Assembly: GCA_034190875.2 (NCBI GenBank)
Contig: CM067354.1
Coordinates: 49,971,908-50,035,907, forward strand
Direction of reading: 5' to 3'
Origin: Urechis unicinctus
Lineage: Eukaryota > Annelida > Polychaeta > Xenopneusta > Urechidae
DNA length: 64,000 nucleotides
The notes under the pieces: generated by a model
Database searches by the model: none
What the model was told of the DNA's origin: nothing
What the model saw: only the letters and a program-made list of their open reading frames with translations
Made by a program: the position numbers and the translations under genes
Shown here: piece after piece, positions 23,960-34,288 of the stretch
Position numbering within the stretch: position 1 is the stretch's first letter
Layout: every line of letters begins with the position of its first letter

Positions 23960-25785
23960 CTGCTGTGATAATACGAACCAGAACGGTAAGCATATATAAT
24001 CAGTTTAGACGGCCATAACGATAAAGAGGCAGGAAGACATAGCAGTATGCAAGGGTGTGGGCAGCTTTCAAAGGGACGGCCCTAGGCACTCGCCGGCTCG
24101 GGAAGTCGGCACGAAAATGGTCGTGCAACACAAACCTTTAAGGAAATCACCAAACAGAGATTATGTTGGTTTGTGTATAGAACATCGATTATAGCAAGTA
24201 AACGTCCTAAAACACTTGTAACTAGATCAGAATCGGTTCTACAAAATGCGGAATCAAATGCGAGAATGATTAGCATAGGGCTTACAAAGCTCGCATGTAG
24301 CGCTATAATTTATTACCAACAGTTTCTTGTATGGAGTTAGTACCTCATGGAACCGTGGCTATGTTCGCGCTGTGGGGCTAGAAAACCCCAGAACCGATAA
24401 AAAACCCATTAAGGACCGTTCCACATGTCTTTTAAAGTTCACCATGAGTGAACTGTTAACTATACAGCCCGATCTTGAATAAGTAGTCGAGGCAAATGAT
24501 ATGATTTAAGTGCATACGAAAATCTATATTAGGGATAATGTCACCTGAGTGCATACGAAAATTAGAGAGTGGCTGTAATTAGCTATTAGAATGACACACG
24601 AATAACGAGAACAACAGGTTCGTAGAGCTGTTCTCACGGAAACGGGTTAAAACCCCCCATGCCCCAGATCACGATTGGAAGTGGAGTATAAGTGCAATAC
24701 CTATTGCCATTTAAAGTCATAAGTGATTGTCAGCATTTATGCACTAACGCCTGCGAGTTTAAAAACTCCCGCTTCATGCGCTCGTACAATGACGATATTT
24801 CAACCACGTTGTTAGCCATGCAATGTGATTTAACACGGTCAGCGGCACCTAAATGTTTCATACCATTTCACAACCCACAATTACCCCTTTAGTCCCACTA
24901 GCTCAAAGCTATTCTTCTCTAGTTTGTCTTGTCAAGTGTCCCACACATAAATTATTTAACTCTCATCGAGCACTTTCCATATTGACAATATAATCGCTCT
25001 TTTATTTAAAGAGCTTAGCCAATTCTAGTAGTCTGATTCAGGGTCATTTTATAACGGCAACAAACGAAAAATAAAATACTTCCCTCTGAAATGGCTCTTT
25101 CATTAGCAATTAGTTTTCCACGTTATGGTTCAAGATATCATACTTTCCTTACCTCTGAAGCTATAGTATTCTGAGCTTTCTTCGACAATAACGTTGCTGG
25201 TTTGAAAGCCATTGTGAGTAATGGAATGGTGCTCATTTGCAAAGTGGATCATGATAAACAAATTTGGCAACAACAATAAGTAAAGGCGATTTCCGCCTAC
25301 CATGGATACGTTCCCCTAGACAGCCAACGTATATTTCTGGTGTGAAAGGAATATAGCCCGAGCCTTAATGTTAAATTGCGATGTGATGTTACTTACCGTA
25401 TTGGCGTCGCCACACTGTCTGTGGTCGCTACTCTGAGGTGAATCGATGAAGCGTGTAAGTGAAAATTGATGTTGTCACCAAAGCGAGGTTATTACACGGT
25501 TATTTGAGGTGTTTTCCAGGGAAATCCACCTGAGCAAACTAAAAATATTCAATATAAGAACTGAATTATTAGCTGCTACTAATTTAGTATCCGAAGTACT
25601 GATCTTTAAAGCTATCACTATCCTACACGAAGTGTTACGAACTCCATGCTTAATGTGTAGGGATTCTTCGCTTATTCGTGACAATATAAACAATATTGGG
25701 TCGACACGCTGGCTGATACTTTTTCTGGAACGTTAAATGATGAAGCGTGTTTGATAAGCCGTGAGTCGATTGCGGTTCGAAAAGT
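23960..25785. other. Inner spacer, no gene seen
   Basis: Arm homology ends near 23,960, around the phrase TTATCACAGCAGAAAAATC that pairs with 34,272-34,292. The rest is AT-rich with short chance ORFs. A small direct repeat, GTGCATACGAAAAT, occurs twice near 24,510-24,565. I see no exon or transposon signature. Confidence 0.4.
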
Positions 25786-26440
25786 GTTGCCGATAATGGT
25801 GGATGATTTGGTTGGTAATGGTGAATAAAAGGATCGGTAGATGTAGGAAATGTTGCCAATAATGGCGGATGATGCGTCTGATAGTGATGGATAATGTTGC
25901 CAATAGTGGTAGGTGATGCGGCTGATATTGATGGATAAAGTTGCCAATAGGGTTGGCTGATGCCGCTGATAGTGATGGATAATGATGCCAATGATGGGCG
26001 ATGATGCGGCTGATAATGGTTGTTAATATTGCTGAAAGTTTTGAGAGCAATGACCGATAACAGTGCATCGCATTAGCTTCGACGTTTCTTGTCATTTAAA
26101 GCTTGCATCGTTAATATTGACCATTATCTTCATGCAATATGTTAGCTTTCCGTTTTGTCCCCCATGGATACACACTACTCAGAGAATGATCAGGGATTGT
26201 GACTGTGTTTATAATCCTGACATACTATAGATCCAGTGGTCATATAAAGCATAGATGGAAAAACAACGTGAATATTTTAATAATTCTGTCCCCTAAGGCG
26301 GTATGAGTGTCTGATAAACATCTTTAAATCATTGCAAATTAAGATTCCTCTGTTGATGCATTCGTCACTCACAGAGCAAGGATAAATCACGACCGCTGAC
26401 GATAGCACGGGAAGCCAAGTGTGTACATGCGTGGTTAACC
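25786..26440. repeat. First copy of a ~730-bp repeat with a 44-bp minisatellite
   Basis: 25,786-26,030 holds 44-bp units of the type GTTGCCAATAGTGGTAGGTG + ATGCGGCTGATA..GATGGATAA, clear in at least four successive units and fading leftwards. The following 400 bp (through the phrases CATTTAAAGCTTGC, ACACACTACTCAGAG and TACATGCGTGGTTAACC) match 30,345-31,480. Similarity stops at about 26,440, directly before the Polinton-containing block. The long ORFs here simply translate the 44-bp unit. Confidence 0.8.
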
Positions 26441-26622
26441 CCCGTTCTGCTTCGATGATTTGTAAAGCAAATACCGTCCAAACACAAACGATGATATCCA
26501 AGCGTTACATACCAATGTGCGAAAGCGTTTTCAATGTGAGGGCAAAACTACTCCCTGATGGTAGTAGTCAATAACTGCGCGCATATTTTTAAAAGATGGA
26601 AATATATCGACATAATATATAG

Positions 26623-26623
<1 letters not shown>

Positions 26624-26707
<84 letters not shown>

Positions 26708-26830
26708 TGCACACCCACCCACACACGCACACACACAATCATACACACACACACACACATACACACTGACACACACATACATACATACATACATGCATAG
26801 ATACAAAGATACCTACATACATTAATACAT
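26624..26830. repeat. (CA)n microsatellite grading into CATA/TACA repeats
   Basis: About 80 bp of uninterrupted CA (26,624-26,702) is followed by imperfect CACACC/CACATA units and then TACA tetranucleotide runs to about 26,830. It lies just outside the decayed polymerase fragment. Poly-His/Thr or poly-Cys/Val ORFs over it are artefacts. Confidence 0.9.
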
Positions 26831-26869
26831 ACATTAATACATCCGTATATACACATCAGCAGTGCGGAT

Positions 26870-26968
26870 CTTCTCAAGCAACGATTCTGTGTCTGTGCGT
26901 ATAACACGCCAACGTTGGCTTATTGTGTTATAAAAGAAATCTCCCATCACGTGCTTGGAGAAGTCGAG
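26870..26968 (-). pseudogene. Second, strongly decayed fragment of Polinton-type DNA polymerase B
   Basis: Thirty-three codons on the minus strand read LDFSKHVMGDFF, then RTDTES. They align with LDLSKHLMYDFY and YTDTDS of the larger fragment at 27,276-27,962. The catalytic motif C is altered (second catalytic Asp to Glu, first Tyr to Arg) and the segment is shorter between the blocks. It is a separate, more degraded copy of the same palm region, in the same direction, about 900 bp away. Confidence 0.6.
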
Positions 26969-27073
26969 TATGCACGTACTTACACACACCATCGCACTCG
27001 GTAGTGGTAGGTAGGAGCCACCCTTTTATTGCTGGTAGCAGGCAATATCAATCCTTAGGGTTGAGTAGTATAT

Positions 27074-27295
27074 ATGCTAGCGGTTCTAGAACACAACCTC
27101 TCCCATATCACTTCTTTCCCCCTTAGCAGCTTACACAAGATTTTTGCTCACCCTGATCACGCTGCGCTAATACCAATGAAGGACGGAACGTCGCCAAGAT
27201 CGTACTCGACCAGTTTATACAAGATATTTGCTCATCCTAAGGCACCTCGGACCAAACCCCCAAACGGGGCTGAGGCTATTTTGTTGGTAAACTAG
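27074..27295 (+). CDS. Convergent ORF next to the polymerase relic, internal duplication
   Basis: This plus-strand ORF of 73 codons ends at 27,295, overlapping the 3' end of the minus-strand polymerase relic by 20 bp. It contains a duplicated motif, SSLHKIFAHPDHA and TSLYKIFAHPKAP, 30-odd codons apart, and a Pro-rich tail ending NGAEAILLVN. Tail-to-tail placement is compatible with a neighbouring gene of the same element. I do not recognise the protein; it may be a chance ORF over a small tandem repeat. Confidence 0.25.
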   Translation: MLAVLEHNLSHITSFPLSSLHKIFAHPDHAALIPMKDGTSPRSYSTSLYKIFAHPKAPRTKPPNGAEAILLVN

Positions 27296-27962
27296 AGTGA
27301 CCATAGGCTGGGCTGTCTACATCGTTCTCAGCTATCCACCGCTTTGAGTCAAAGGGGGAGAGAGACACCTTGTTTACGTGCAACCCATAGACCTTATCAC
27401 TACGAAGCATGTTCATCAAATGGCAGAACTGTTTCTTTGTAAAAAGAGACTCCATGTGAATAGCGTGGCGTAGTTGCTTCTTCACCACCACCTTCTTCAC
27501 ACCCTTAGCTCTTTTTATCTCACCCTCATCAGACATCAGGACAGAGTAAATTTTTGTGCACAAACCAACGTACTTCTTGATGGGCACGCCAGCGCACTCA
27601 TCCTTCATCTTACCCAGAACCTTTTTGCTTTTGTCACTATGCAGGGAATGAGAAGGGTCAAAGTTACTAGTGTCAAAGAGATGCCAATCCTCCCTCATAT
27701 CAGCATACACGTCAGATTTACGGATTTCAAGAGGCAGCGAGTCCGTGTCTGTGTATAACAGGCCAAGGTTGTTACCGTATATGGGCTTCATAGTTTTATA
27801 ATAAAAGTCATACATCAAGTGCTTTGAAAGGTCTAGAATGCACATGCCCAAATACACCAGACGGTTTAAGACGGGTAAACTGGTCTTGTGCATGTGCAGA
27901 GAAGCCAAGTCATTATCAAACACCTGATGACGCGCATAGGCGGGAATGGCGATCCCAGTTCT
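27276..27962 (-). pseudogene. C-terminal part of protein-primed DNA polymerase B (Polinton/Maverick)
   Basis: The minus-strand frame is open for about 225 codons from a TAA near 27,965 to the stop at 27,276. It shows the order expected for the palm and thumb of the Polinton/adintovirus-type pPolB: LGMCILDLSKHLMYDFYY, the catalytic motif C YTDTDS, KKVLGKMKDE, YVGLCTKIYS, AKGVKKVVVKK, and a final KRW..LAYGH-like segment (PAYGH) near the C-terminus. Family members are about 1,000 residues or more; here the exonuclease, TPR insertions and motif A/B regions are missing, so it cannot be active alone. The frame itself has no internal stop, suggesting a younger insertion than its neighbours. It is an endogenous virus-like transposon relic. 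Confidence 0.8.
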
Positions 27963-28133
27963 ATTTTAGCACTAGCTTCAACAGAGTCGCTAGTAAACAA
28001 ATGAACCACACTTTCGTCTACACAGGGCTATTCTGTAGTGGAGGTCTTTTTTGTTGGTTAGCAAACTTGTGGCTGACCTTATCGAACCGACAATACATCC
28101 ACAATCCTAGGTTATTTCAACAACATTTTGTAT

Positions 28134-28421
28134 CTAATATCTGTGTAAGTTACAAAACTCTTGTGTACAGGGCCTGTTACAAGGGTCTTTCTTTCCCACC
28201 AATATCCACGGGCACTTGTTTGCTACCATTCGTGAGTATAAAATGTATAGATATATAATATCTAATTGAGAATGCCGTCTGGCAGCAAATGGGTATCTGA
28301 TTGCATCACAAGTAGCTCCTCTTTGCAAAGCCATGAGTGGGCCATCTAACAAATAGTTTAATACAGGTTCACCAGGTTTAATGACAGAGCGTCCAATCCG
28401 GTAAAAATTGAATGACCACAC
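28134..28421 (-). CDS. Unrecognised ORF inside the Polinton-like block
   Basis: A 95-codon minus-strand frame reads YRIGRSVIKPGEPVLNYLLD early, then ATCDAIRYPFAARRH, and ends Cys-rich (NRPCTQEFCNLH). It looks protein-like (balanced composition, no repeats) and lies in the same direction as the polymerase relic and the coiled-coil relic, so it may be another gene fragment of that element. No known capsid, protease, ATPase or integrase motif is visible. Between it and the next ORF (28,422-28,890) another short frame ends in LYREGELEQDH. Confidence 0.3.
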   Translation of the reverse strand: MWSFNFYRIGRSVIKPGEPVLNYLLDGPLMALQRGATCDAIRYPFAARRHSQLDIIYLYILYSRMVANKCPWILVGKKDPCNRPCTQEFCNLHRY

Positions 28422-28896
28422 AGGGTCTGTGGCACGTATCAGTGGTCCTGCTCCAGCTCACCTTCCCGGTAAAGGTAGCGAACGCCAACACCAGAGGGAA
28501 GCCTTTTTCTCCTTAAGCCCCAGTGGGCGACTTGGTACTACGGAAGAGGGCTTTTGTGCAACTCGTATTGCCTTTATGGCATCTTAAGTTTTTTTCCCAG
28601 TCAAACGGGACATCTCAATGTTTATGACAGAGACAACAGCCTGCCCTCGAAAAACCCACTCATTCGATCGTTCCTCAGTTGCCGACGGCATACTTGTGTC
28701 TCACGAATCGCTCGACAAGAGTGGGGTTAAAGCATTCCACTGTAGCCTTGTCTCGATCGACATGACCGAGACTCCATATGTTGCTAGCAGCTGGCACGAG
28801 AATGAGGAAACCGCTGTTATTGTAGGTGGAATCGCAATAGACTTTGCTTTGGTTTGCTACGTAGTAGGTTATTGCTTTTGTTTGCTACGTAGTTGG

Positions 28897-29760
28897 TTAT
28901 CCCATAAAGATAACTCCCCCCAACGCCACAGCTGCGGCCTATACATATTCCGTCATCACACCAGCCGCTTGTTGCAGCTGCCTTGAGCAGCCATAATACG
29001 TTGGAGCCAATGATCCCTGGGAGGGCAGCTGCAGCCTTACCGTCTAAACCCTTCAGGGCGTATGCCAAGGTTTTTTTAATCTAGTCATTCAGACTGGATA
29101 CGCGACCTGGTGTCGGTGTTGGTGCTGGGGTGGCACCAGTGCCTCCTCCACCCGTCAAAGCAAGTATCTGGGTCGAGATTGCCAATCCGATTGCAGTGAG
29201 GATGGAGGCGATTGTAATGTCTTGCTCCCAGAACATGGTGCGTGCACGCTCAGCTAGCTTTGTATTTTCGTTGATAAGTCTGTTGATCGTTCATGTTTTA
29301 AAGAGGCAGCATCAACACGAACACGACGCAGGCCCTTCAAGCTCTGCAAGCTCACGCTATTGGAATTTCCATGCCGGACTTTCCCCCTCCCTTCTTCTTC
29401 CAACCTTGCCATTTTAGCTTTCCGCTGGTTTGTCTCCCTTTCTAGCGCAGTTATCTTAGCTAGGTTGTTGACCAGATCACCCTTCAGGGTCTGCATAGCC
29501 TTGTCAAGCCTATAATTAGTTGACCATCTGTTTGTGTACCAATGTCTACTATAGCGTTATGAACGCCATCTATGAAGCTTGTTTCTTCCGTGCCACCCGT
29601 TACAGTCACGGCTTCGGGGCTACTCCTTTTTAACTTCTCTGCGGCTTTAGCAGCTTCTTGGTCTAGGCCTTGGAAATCGTTTGCTCCCATTTTGGATAGT
29701 TTAGGGGTTATCTCAAGCGCCTGTACCACCGTACTATTCAATACTGTTAGGCGAGATGAA
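28897..29760 (-). pseudogene. Broken element-encoded coiled-coil / membrane protein
   Basis: Three or four minus-strand frames abut in register and look like one decayed gene. The upstream part is acidic and helical (GANDFQGLDQEAAKAAEKL). The middle is a charged coiled coil (LAKITALERETNQRKAKMA). Then come a hydrophobic helix (ITIASILTAIGLAISTQILA), a Gly/Pro linker (TGGGGTGATPAPTPTP) and a second hydrophobic block (KAAAALPGIIGSNVLWLL), ending at TAA 28,897-28,899. Frameshifts occur near 29,500, 29,280 and 28,960, and TAG stops at two positions where Trp is plausible. From memory, proteins with this helix-Gly linker-ALPGIIGS layout are common as uncharacterised, multi-copy ORFs in marine invertebrate genomes; I infer a mobile-element origin. 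Confidence 0.5.
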
Positions 29761-29783
29761 TTTGTTGGGAATGGTCTTCAATG

Positions 29784-30020
29784 TCAGAAGCTTCCACTCT
29801 CGGCCCCACTTACCCAAAGTTCGCCTTCTTTGGACAATCTGAACTCCGGAGAGGTCTGAAGCCCAGACACTGCCTTCTCCCTCCTCCTAACTAAGACTTT
29901 GGTTTCTTCATGGGATCCCACCTGATCTTCTGTTAACCCAGCAGGCATTTCAGTAATAGCCCTTGATGGACTAGTCGTAATCTCACATCGCCTACTGCGA
30001 GACCTAACCCCTCTATGCAA
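29784..30020 (-). CDS. Short ORF upstream of the coiled-coil relic
   Basis: This 78-codon minus-strand ORF is rich in Ser, Arg and Glu, starting with an Arg-rich stretch (RSRSRRCEI) and ending ELWVSGAESGSF. It stops 23 codons before the next frame opens and runs in the same direction, so it may be the N-terminal part of the same broken protein after a frameshift. No domain is recognised. Confidence 0.25.
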   Translation of the reverse strand: MHRGVRSRSRRCEITTSPSRAITEMPAGLTEDQVGSHEETKVLVRRREKAVSGLQTSPEFRLSKEGELWVSGAESGSF

Positions 30021-30344
30021 CTAACCTAATAGTCAGGAATGGAGGTGTTGTAGTATAGGCACTAGGTCTGTATGATTATGAAATAAAGGCCCTGAATCAC
30101 CCTTACATAATACTCACATACAGAGCGCTCGACAACTTGTATCCCGGAAGTGACATACCAAAGGCTAATATTCATGTGTGTGTATCGATTAGACTATGTA
30201 CGACTAGCAGTGAGTGTAACTCTGATGGTGGTCACTGCCGGGGAGCATGTCGCCCTCAGAGAGTCTTTTACAACCCCTTTAAGTCATGTGACTGCCATTT
30301 GTACGTGATCATACGAGTCACGGAAAACAATGTGGCAACTATGC

Positions 30345-31480
30345 GCTTTATTAGAGAAAATGTGTTAATTATCTTGACTTACCATGGATCTAGTGGTCAT
30401 AGATAGCATAGATGGATAAACAATGTGAATATTTCTGTTCCCTAAGGCTGTATGAGTGTCCGATAAGCATAAGTGAATCCTTGCAATTCAGATTCCTCTG
30501 CTGTTGCTTTCTTCACTCACAGAACAAGAATACTTGCGTGATCTGCTGAATATATTAAGACCGCTGACATCAGCACGGGGAGTCGAGTGAGTACATGCGT
30601 GGTTAACCGAGCTGACGTAAACCTAACTTTCGTTGTCAGCAAATGACCCGAATTTGTCAACCTGGTCTTTTGGAACAATGCCAATAGCACTCTGTCGTAC
30701 CTCGATCGAAGTACTTCATACATAGTTGTCCTGGATCTGATTATAACTCCGAGTCGAGTGTATCATTGATTTTAGCTGATAGCGATGGATAATGTTGCCA
30801 ATAGTGGTAGATAATGCCGCTGATAGCGATGGATAATGTTGCCAATAGTGGTAGATGATGCGACTGATAGTTTGCCAATAATGGGCGATGATGCGGCTGA
30901 TAATGGTTGTTAATATTGCCGAAAGTACAGAGAGCAATGACCGATAACAGTGCATTGCATTGGCTTCGACGTTTCTTTCATTTAAAGCTTGTATCGTTAA
31001 TATTGACCTTTACCTTCAAGCAATATGTTTGCTTTCCGTTTTGTCTCACATGGATACACACTACTCAGAGACTGAATATGGATTGTGACTGTGTTAATGA
31101 TCTTGACTTACCATGGATCTAGTGGTCATAGATAGCATAGATGGATAAACAATGTGAATATTTCTGTTCCCTAAGGCTGTATGAATGTCCGATAAGCGTC
31201 AGTGAATCATTGTTGTTGCTTTCTTTACTCACCAAACAAAAATACTTGCGTGATCTGCTGAATATATGACGACCGCTGACATCAGCACGGGGAGTCGAGT
31301 GAGTACATGCGTGATTAACCAAGCTGACGTAAACCTAACTTTCATTTTCAACAAATGACCCGAGTTTGTCAGCCTGGTCTTTTCGAACAATGCCAATAGC
31401 ACTCAGTTGTATCTCGATCGAAGTACGCCATACATAGCCGTCCTTAATCTGACTATATCCCCGAGTCGAGTGCATCATTA
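30345..31480. repeat. Tandem ~730-bp repeat (about 1.5 units) with 44-bp minisatellite
   Basis: The phrase ATGGATCTAGTGGTCATAGA starts at 30,383 and again at 31,113, giving a 730-bp period. The internal 44-bp minisatellite lies at about 30,773-30,920. The second unit is cut at about 31,480. The same unit, minus its end, is at 25,786-26,440, so the Polinton-like block and the (CA)n tract interrupt what was probably one array. Confidence 0.85.
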
Positions 31481-33900
31481 ATTGAGCACTTGTACAAGAT
31501 TACGCAGCATTATTTATATGTATCTAGTTCTTATCGACTTCTTAATGACCAAAGTGTACTAGGCCTAACAAACCAAATATGTACATAAGGCACAAAATCA
31601 CCAATTGACTCTGCTGAACAGGTCACAAGCAAAGACATTGACATGGATGTTGCTCGAACTAACTTGCCAACAAGGTAAGAAAACCTCTATGCTTTTCTCT
31701 TTTACGGGATGAATAATTGATGAAAGATATCTTACAAACATGAGAATCTGCCCGTGTCAAAATCTCACAAAAGTGACGATGCTAGATGTAATAATTTGTT
31801 CTTATCACGTTCACCCTGCTTATTATGCCTGTGTTTTCATGTTTTTATAATTGTTGATCTTTATAATAAGGAAACAGTCAGAGCGTACTCAGCCATACAT
31901 TTAATGCCTTTGTGTTTGATGTCTTCAATGTCAAGTCAAGATTTTTATTTCGAGGTCAACATTATAAGCGAATGCATTAGACTGAATGTACATGTATATA
32001 CCTGTAAATTTAAGTTTCTGGGTCTTTCAATTAAGATGTCAAAGCAAGTACGACTTGGATATTTCTGGGAGATTTTGACGGGATGGCCAAAAGGTAAGAG
32101 GACTCAATTCGCTTGCTAAAACCCTGACCCAAGTGTTTATGATAGCTGAGCATGTGCCATTTTATATGCAATAGAGGTCACAAAGAAAAGAGTTCGACAC
32201 AACCATGCGCAGGTTTATCATGATTAAAGTCATTTCATCCAAGTGGGAAGGGGACAATTTCCTCATTGGTCCTCTCTTATTCCAGAGTCCTTACAAATAC
32301 TCTTAGAGCGTTTGTTGGGATGGTTTTCTTGGTGCCAACCTTATTTCCTTAACACATTGAGTTGCAAATGATCGAAAAGGTCACAAACCCTTAGCCTTGA
32401 TACTGTTACATCAGCGGACAACAACTCTGTGGTAATTTTCAGGTTACATGGTTGTTTTTTGGTCTTGGAGTGACATAATGTCATTACTTAAAAATCTTCA
32501 AGTTGGGCTTGCATGTCCATGATGATATTTTGCTGCTCAACACAACATCACATTTATATTTGTCTGTTCATTTACAAGAAAAGATGTAGGTGTGATCATC
32601 CTGTACGGTAGAGAATCCTCTTCTTTGCATTGGTCCTTTAGGGTTTAAATCCAAGATAGGTAATCCCAAATCATGACAGCATTCAGAGTTGCAACTGATG
32701 TGGGTCGAGGTGTGGGCGGCGTGTAGCTTTTGGGTTCGAGTCATAACCAAGACTTTTAGTTGGATACAGAGGTGTGGTGATGTCGTCAAAATGCCATGAA
32801 CATAAATGCCACGCGATCATTATTAATAAGGATCGAACTTTTACCAGCCACTTTATTTTTGCGATTGATCAAATTTATCGGATGATCAATTTGGAAAAGT
32901 CAACGTTAAAGAGGTGTAACTCGCACATCTGGTATACCTGTACCATAGTTATTTTGGTGTCAGTCGCAAAATCGTTTTGTTCCAATTACTCAATCGGTCA
33001 GTGCTGTTATCGCACCCGCATAAGTACGTCCAATATTAGACACATACATTTTGGCGAATGCCGAGCAACACATCTAGACTGACCTGAAAGACATTGTATG
33101 AATTGCGGAGTTGAAGATGGAGATCGCCTAACCGGGTGTAAACACAAAAACAAAATTTTGATGCAGCGAATCAGGATCTTCAAAAGACGGAATGCCGAGG
33201 ACATACTAAATATGAATGTCTTCTTTGAGCTGCCTGAAAGAAACCAAAACAAAGTTAACGTTTTTTTTCCTTCTGATCTCTTTCAATATTTCTAGGTTTC
33301 CACATTCTTTCAACTGTGGAACTCACTTTACACCCATGACTAACATAAGCATTATGGTTTTATATACTGACAAATTTGTTAATATCTGGTGTGATTATAT
33401 TAATCTCACTTTGTGTACATTCCAGAGATGATATTCTAGACCTTGACAAGGTTGACTCTATTGGGTACTAACAAGACACATGAATATCATGCTTATATTT
33501 CTATGTATGTTTGGTGATACAAAAGAAATAACTTATTGCCATACTTTTCCAATGTATCGTCAAATGTTTATGAAGATCTTCCTGAATGTGTCTGCCCCTA
33601 GAATTAGTACACGAGACAGCTGATGTGAGGCAGACTCTCATGAACATGGAGTCTGGGTGGAACTTTCATATATTCTCATCGATCCTTTTAGAAATCTGCC
33701 CCGTCCCAGGGCTTTCGTTTTTCCGGAAACCAAACGTCTTTTTCTTTGGCTCTTATTGGTTAGGTTCAAATAAATCCACTTTCAAACAGCAACATAATGC
33801 ATAAAAGTAGTCTGTACCAGGCCTATTCTTGCCACTCTGATCGACGCCGCACTGCCAGTAAACAACACACCCGCTTGCTGGTGCTGTTTGGTCCTGTGAC
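31480..33900. other. Spacer with no supported gene
   Basis: No recognised exon or transposon motif. 31,754-32,119 is a 121-codon plus-strand ORF of mixed hydrophobic composition without splice context. 33,660-33,960 is more GC-rich than its surroundings and leads into the TATA-containing region below. Confidence 0.4.
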
Positions 33901-33926
33901 GGCACACCACAGACAATAGCGCCGAC

Positions 33927-33933
33927 TATAAAA
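33927..33933 (+). promoter_or_regulatory. Candidate TATA box of the ZU5-UPA gene
   Basis: TATAAAA stands in a locally GC-richer stretch (GCGCCGAC before, TCAGCCCAGGACC after), about 360 bp upstream of the first ATG used in my model of the ZU5-UPA gene and on its strand. No initiator is certain. Direct evidence is only the motif and its placement. Confidence 0.35.
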
Positions 33934-34288
33934 TCAGCCCAGGACCAAGCGTTTTAAACAAAAGGGCAATATCATCCACATCGTCAAATGGTTACTCGTG
34001 ACTCGGATGATCACGTGTAATTTTGACACTCGTCGTATAAAGGCACGGCAGAGGGGGTGTTATTTGAAGCAGGCCTGAGTTTTGACTATTGTTTAAAAGA
34101 CAATGCAGATATGATTTTATATCTTCATGGGGGATGTGGCTGCCACAATACCTCTGTGATTGACAGCGATTAGTGTCAGGTGAGCTAGGAGATCTACTTG
34201 CCTGTGTATCTCTAAGGCTGTTCTCCTGCCTTTCAAACTGATTGTATATACTTATCTTCACGGTTCTTATTATCGCAACAGAAAAACG

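Larger units (their letters stand above)
1..23960. repeat. Left arm of a giant inverted repeat
   Basis: Read in reverse complement, this stretch matches 34,262-53,591 in order. Matching pairs I read directly: 60-135 with 53,460-53,535; 926-1,111 with 53,002-53,160; 1,222-2,067 with 51,970-52,836; 2,400-2,480 with 51,565-51,640; 3,590-3,650 with 50,260-50,310; 5,640-5,875 with 47,204-47,560; 6,370-6,410 with 46,590-46,620; 12,600-13,490 with 44,100-45,000; 14,900-15,170 with 42,660-42,960; 16,880-17,090 with 40,490-40,700; and 21,806-23,110 with 34,760-36,080. Coordinate sums shift from about 53,600 to about 57,600, so the left arm carries several extra kilobases, mostly in 6.5-12.4 kb. The arm reaches the window edge, so its true outer end is not visible. 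Confidence 0.85.

Noticed and set aside
25650-26095. Minus-strand ORFs of 91-120 codons rich in His, Pro, Ile and Thr
   Set aside because: They translate the 44-bp minisatellite in several frames; the repetition explains the open frames.
26531-26907. Poly-Cys/Val, poly-His/Thr ORFs
   Set aside because: Translation of the (CA)n/(TACA)n microsatellite.
27276-30020. A complete, active Polinton
   Set aside because: No integrase, ATPase, protease or capsid frame and no terminal repeats were seen; the polymerase is only the C-terminal part and the neighbouring frames are broken.
32733-32742. GGTTCGAGTC, a tRNA B-box-like sequence
   Set aside because: No A-box at the right distance and no stem pairing; a SINE remnant is possible but unsupported.
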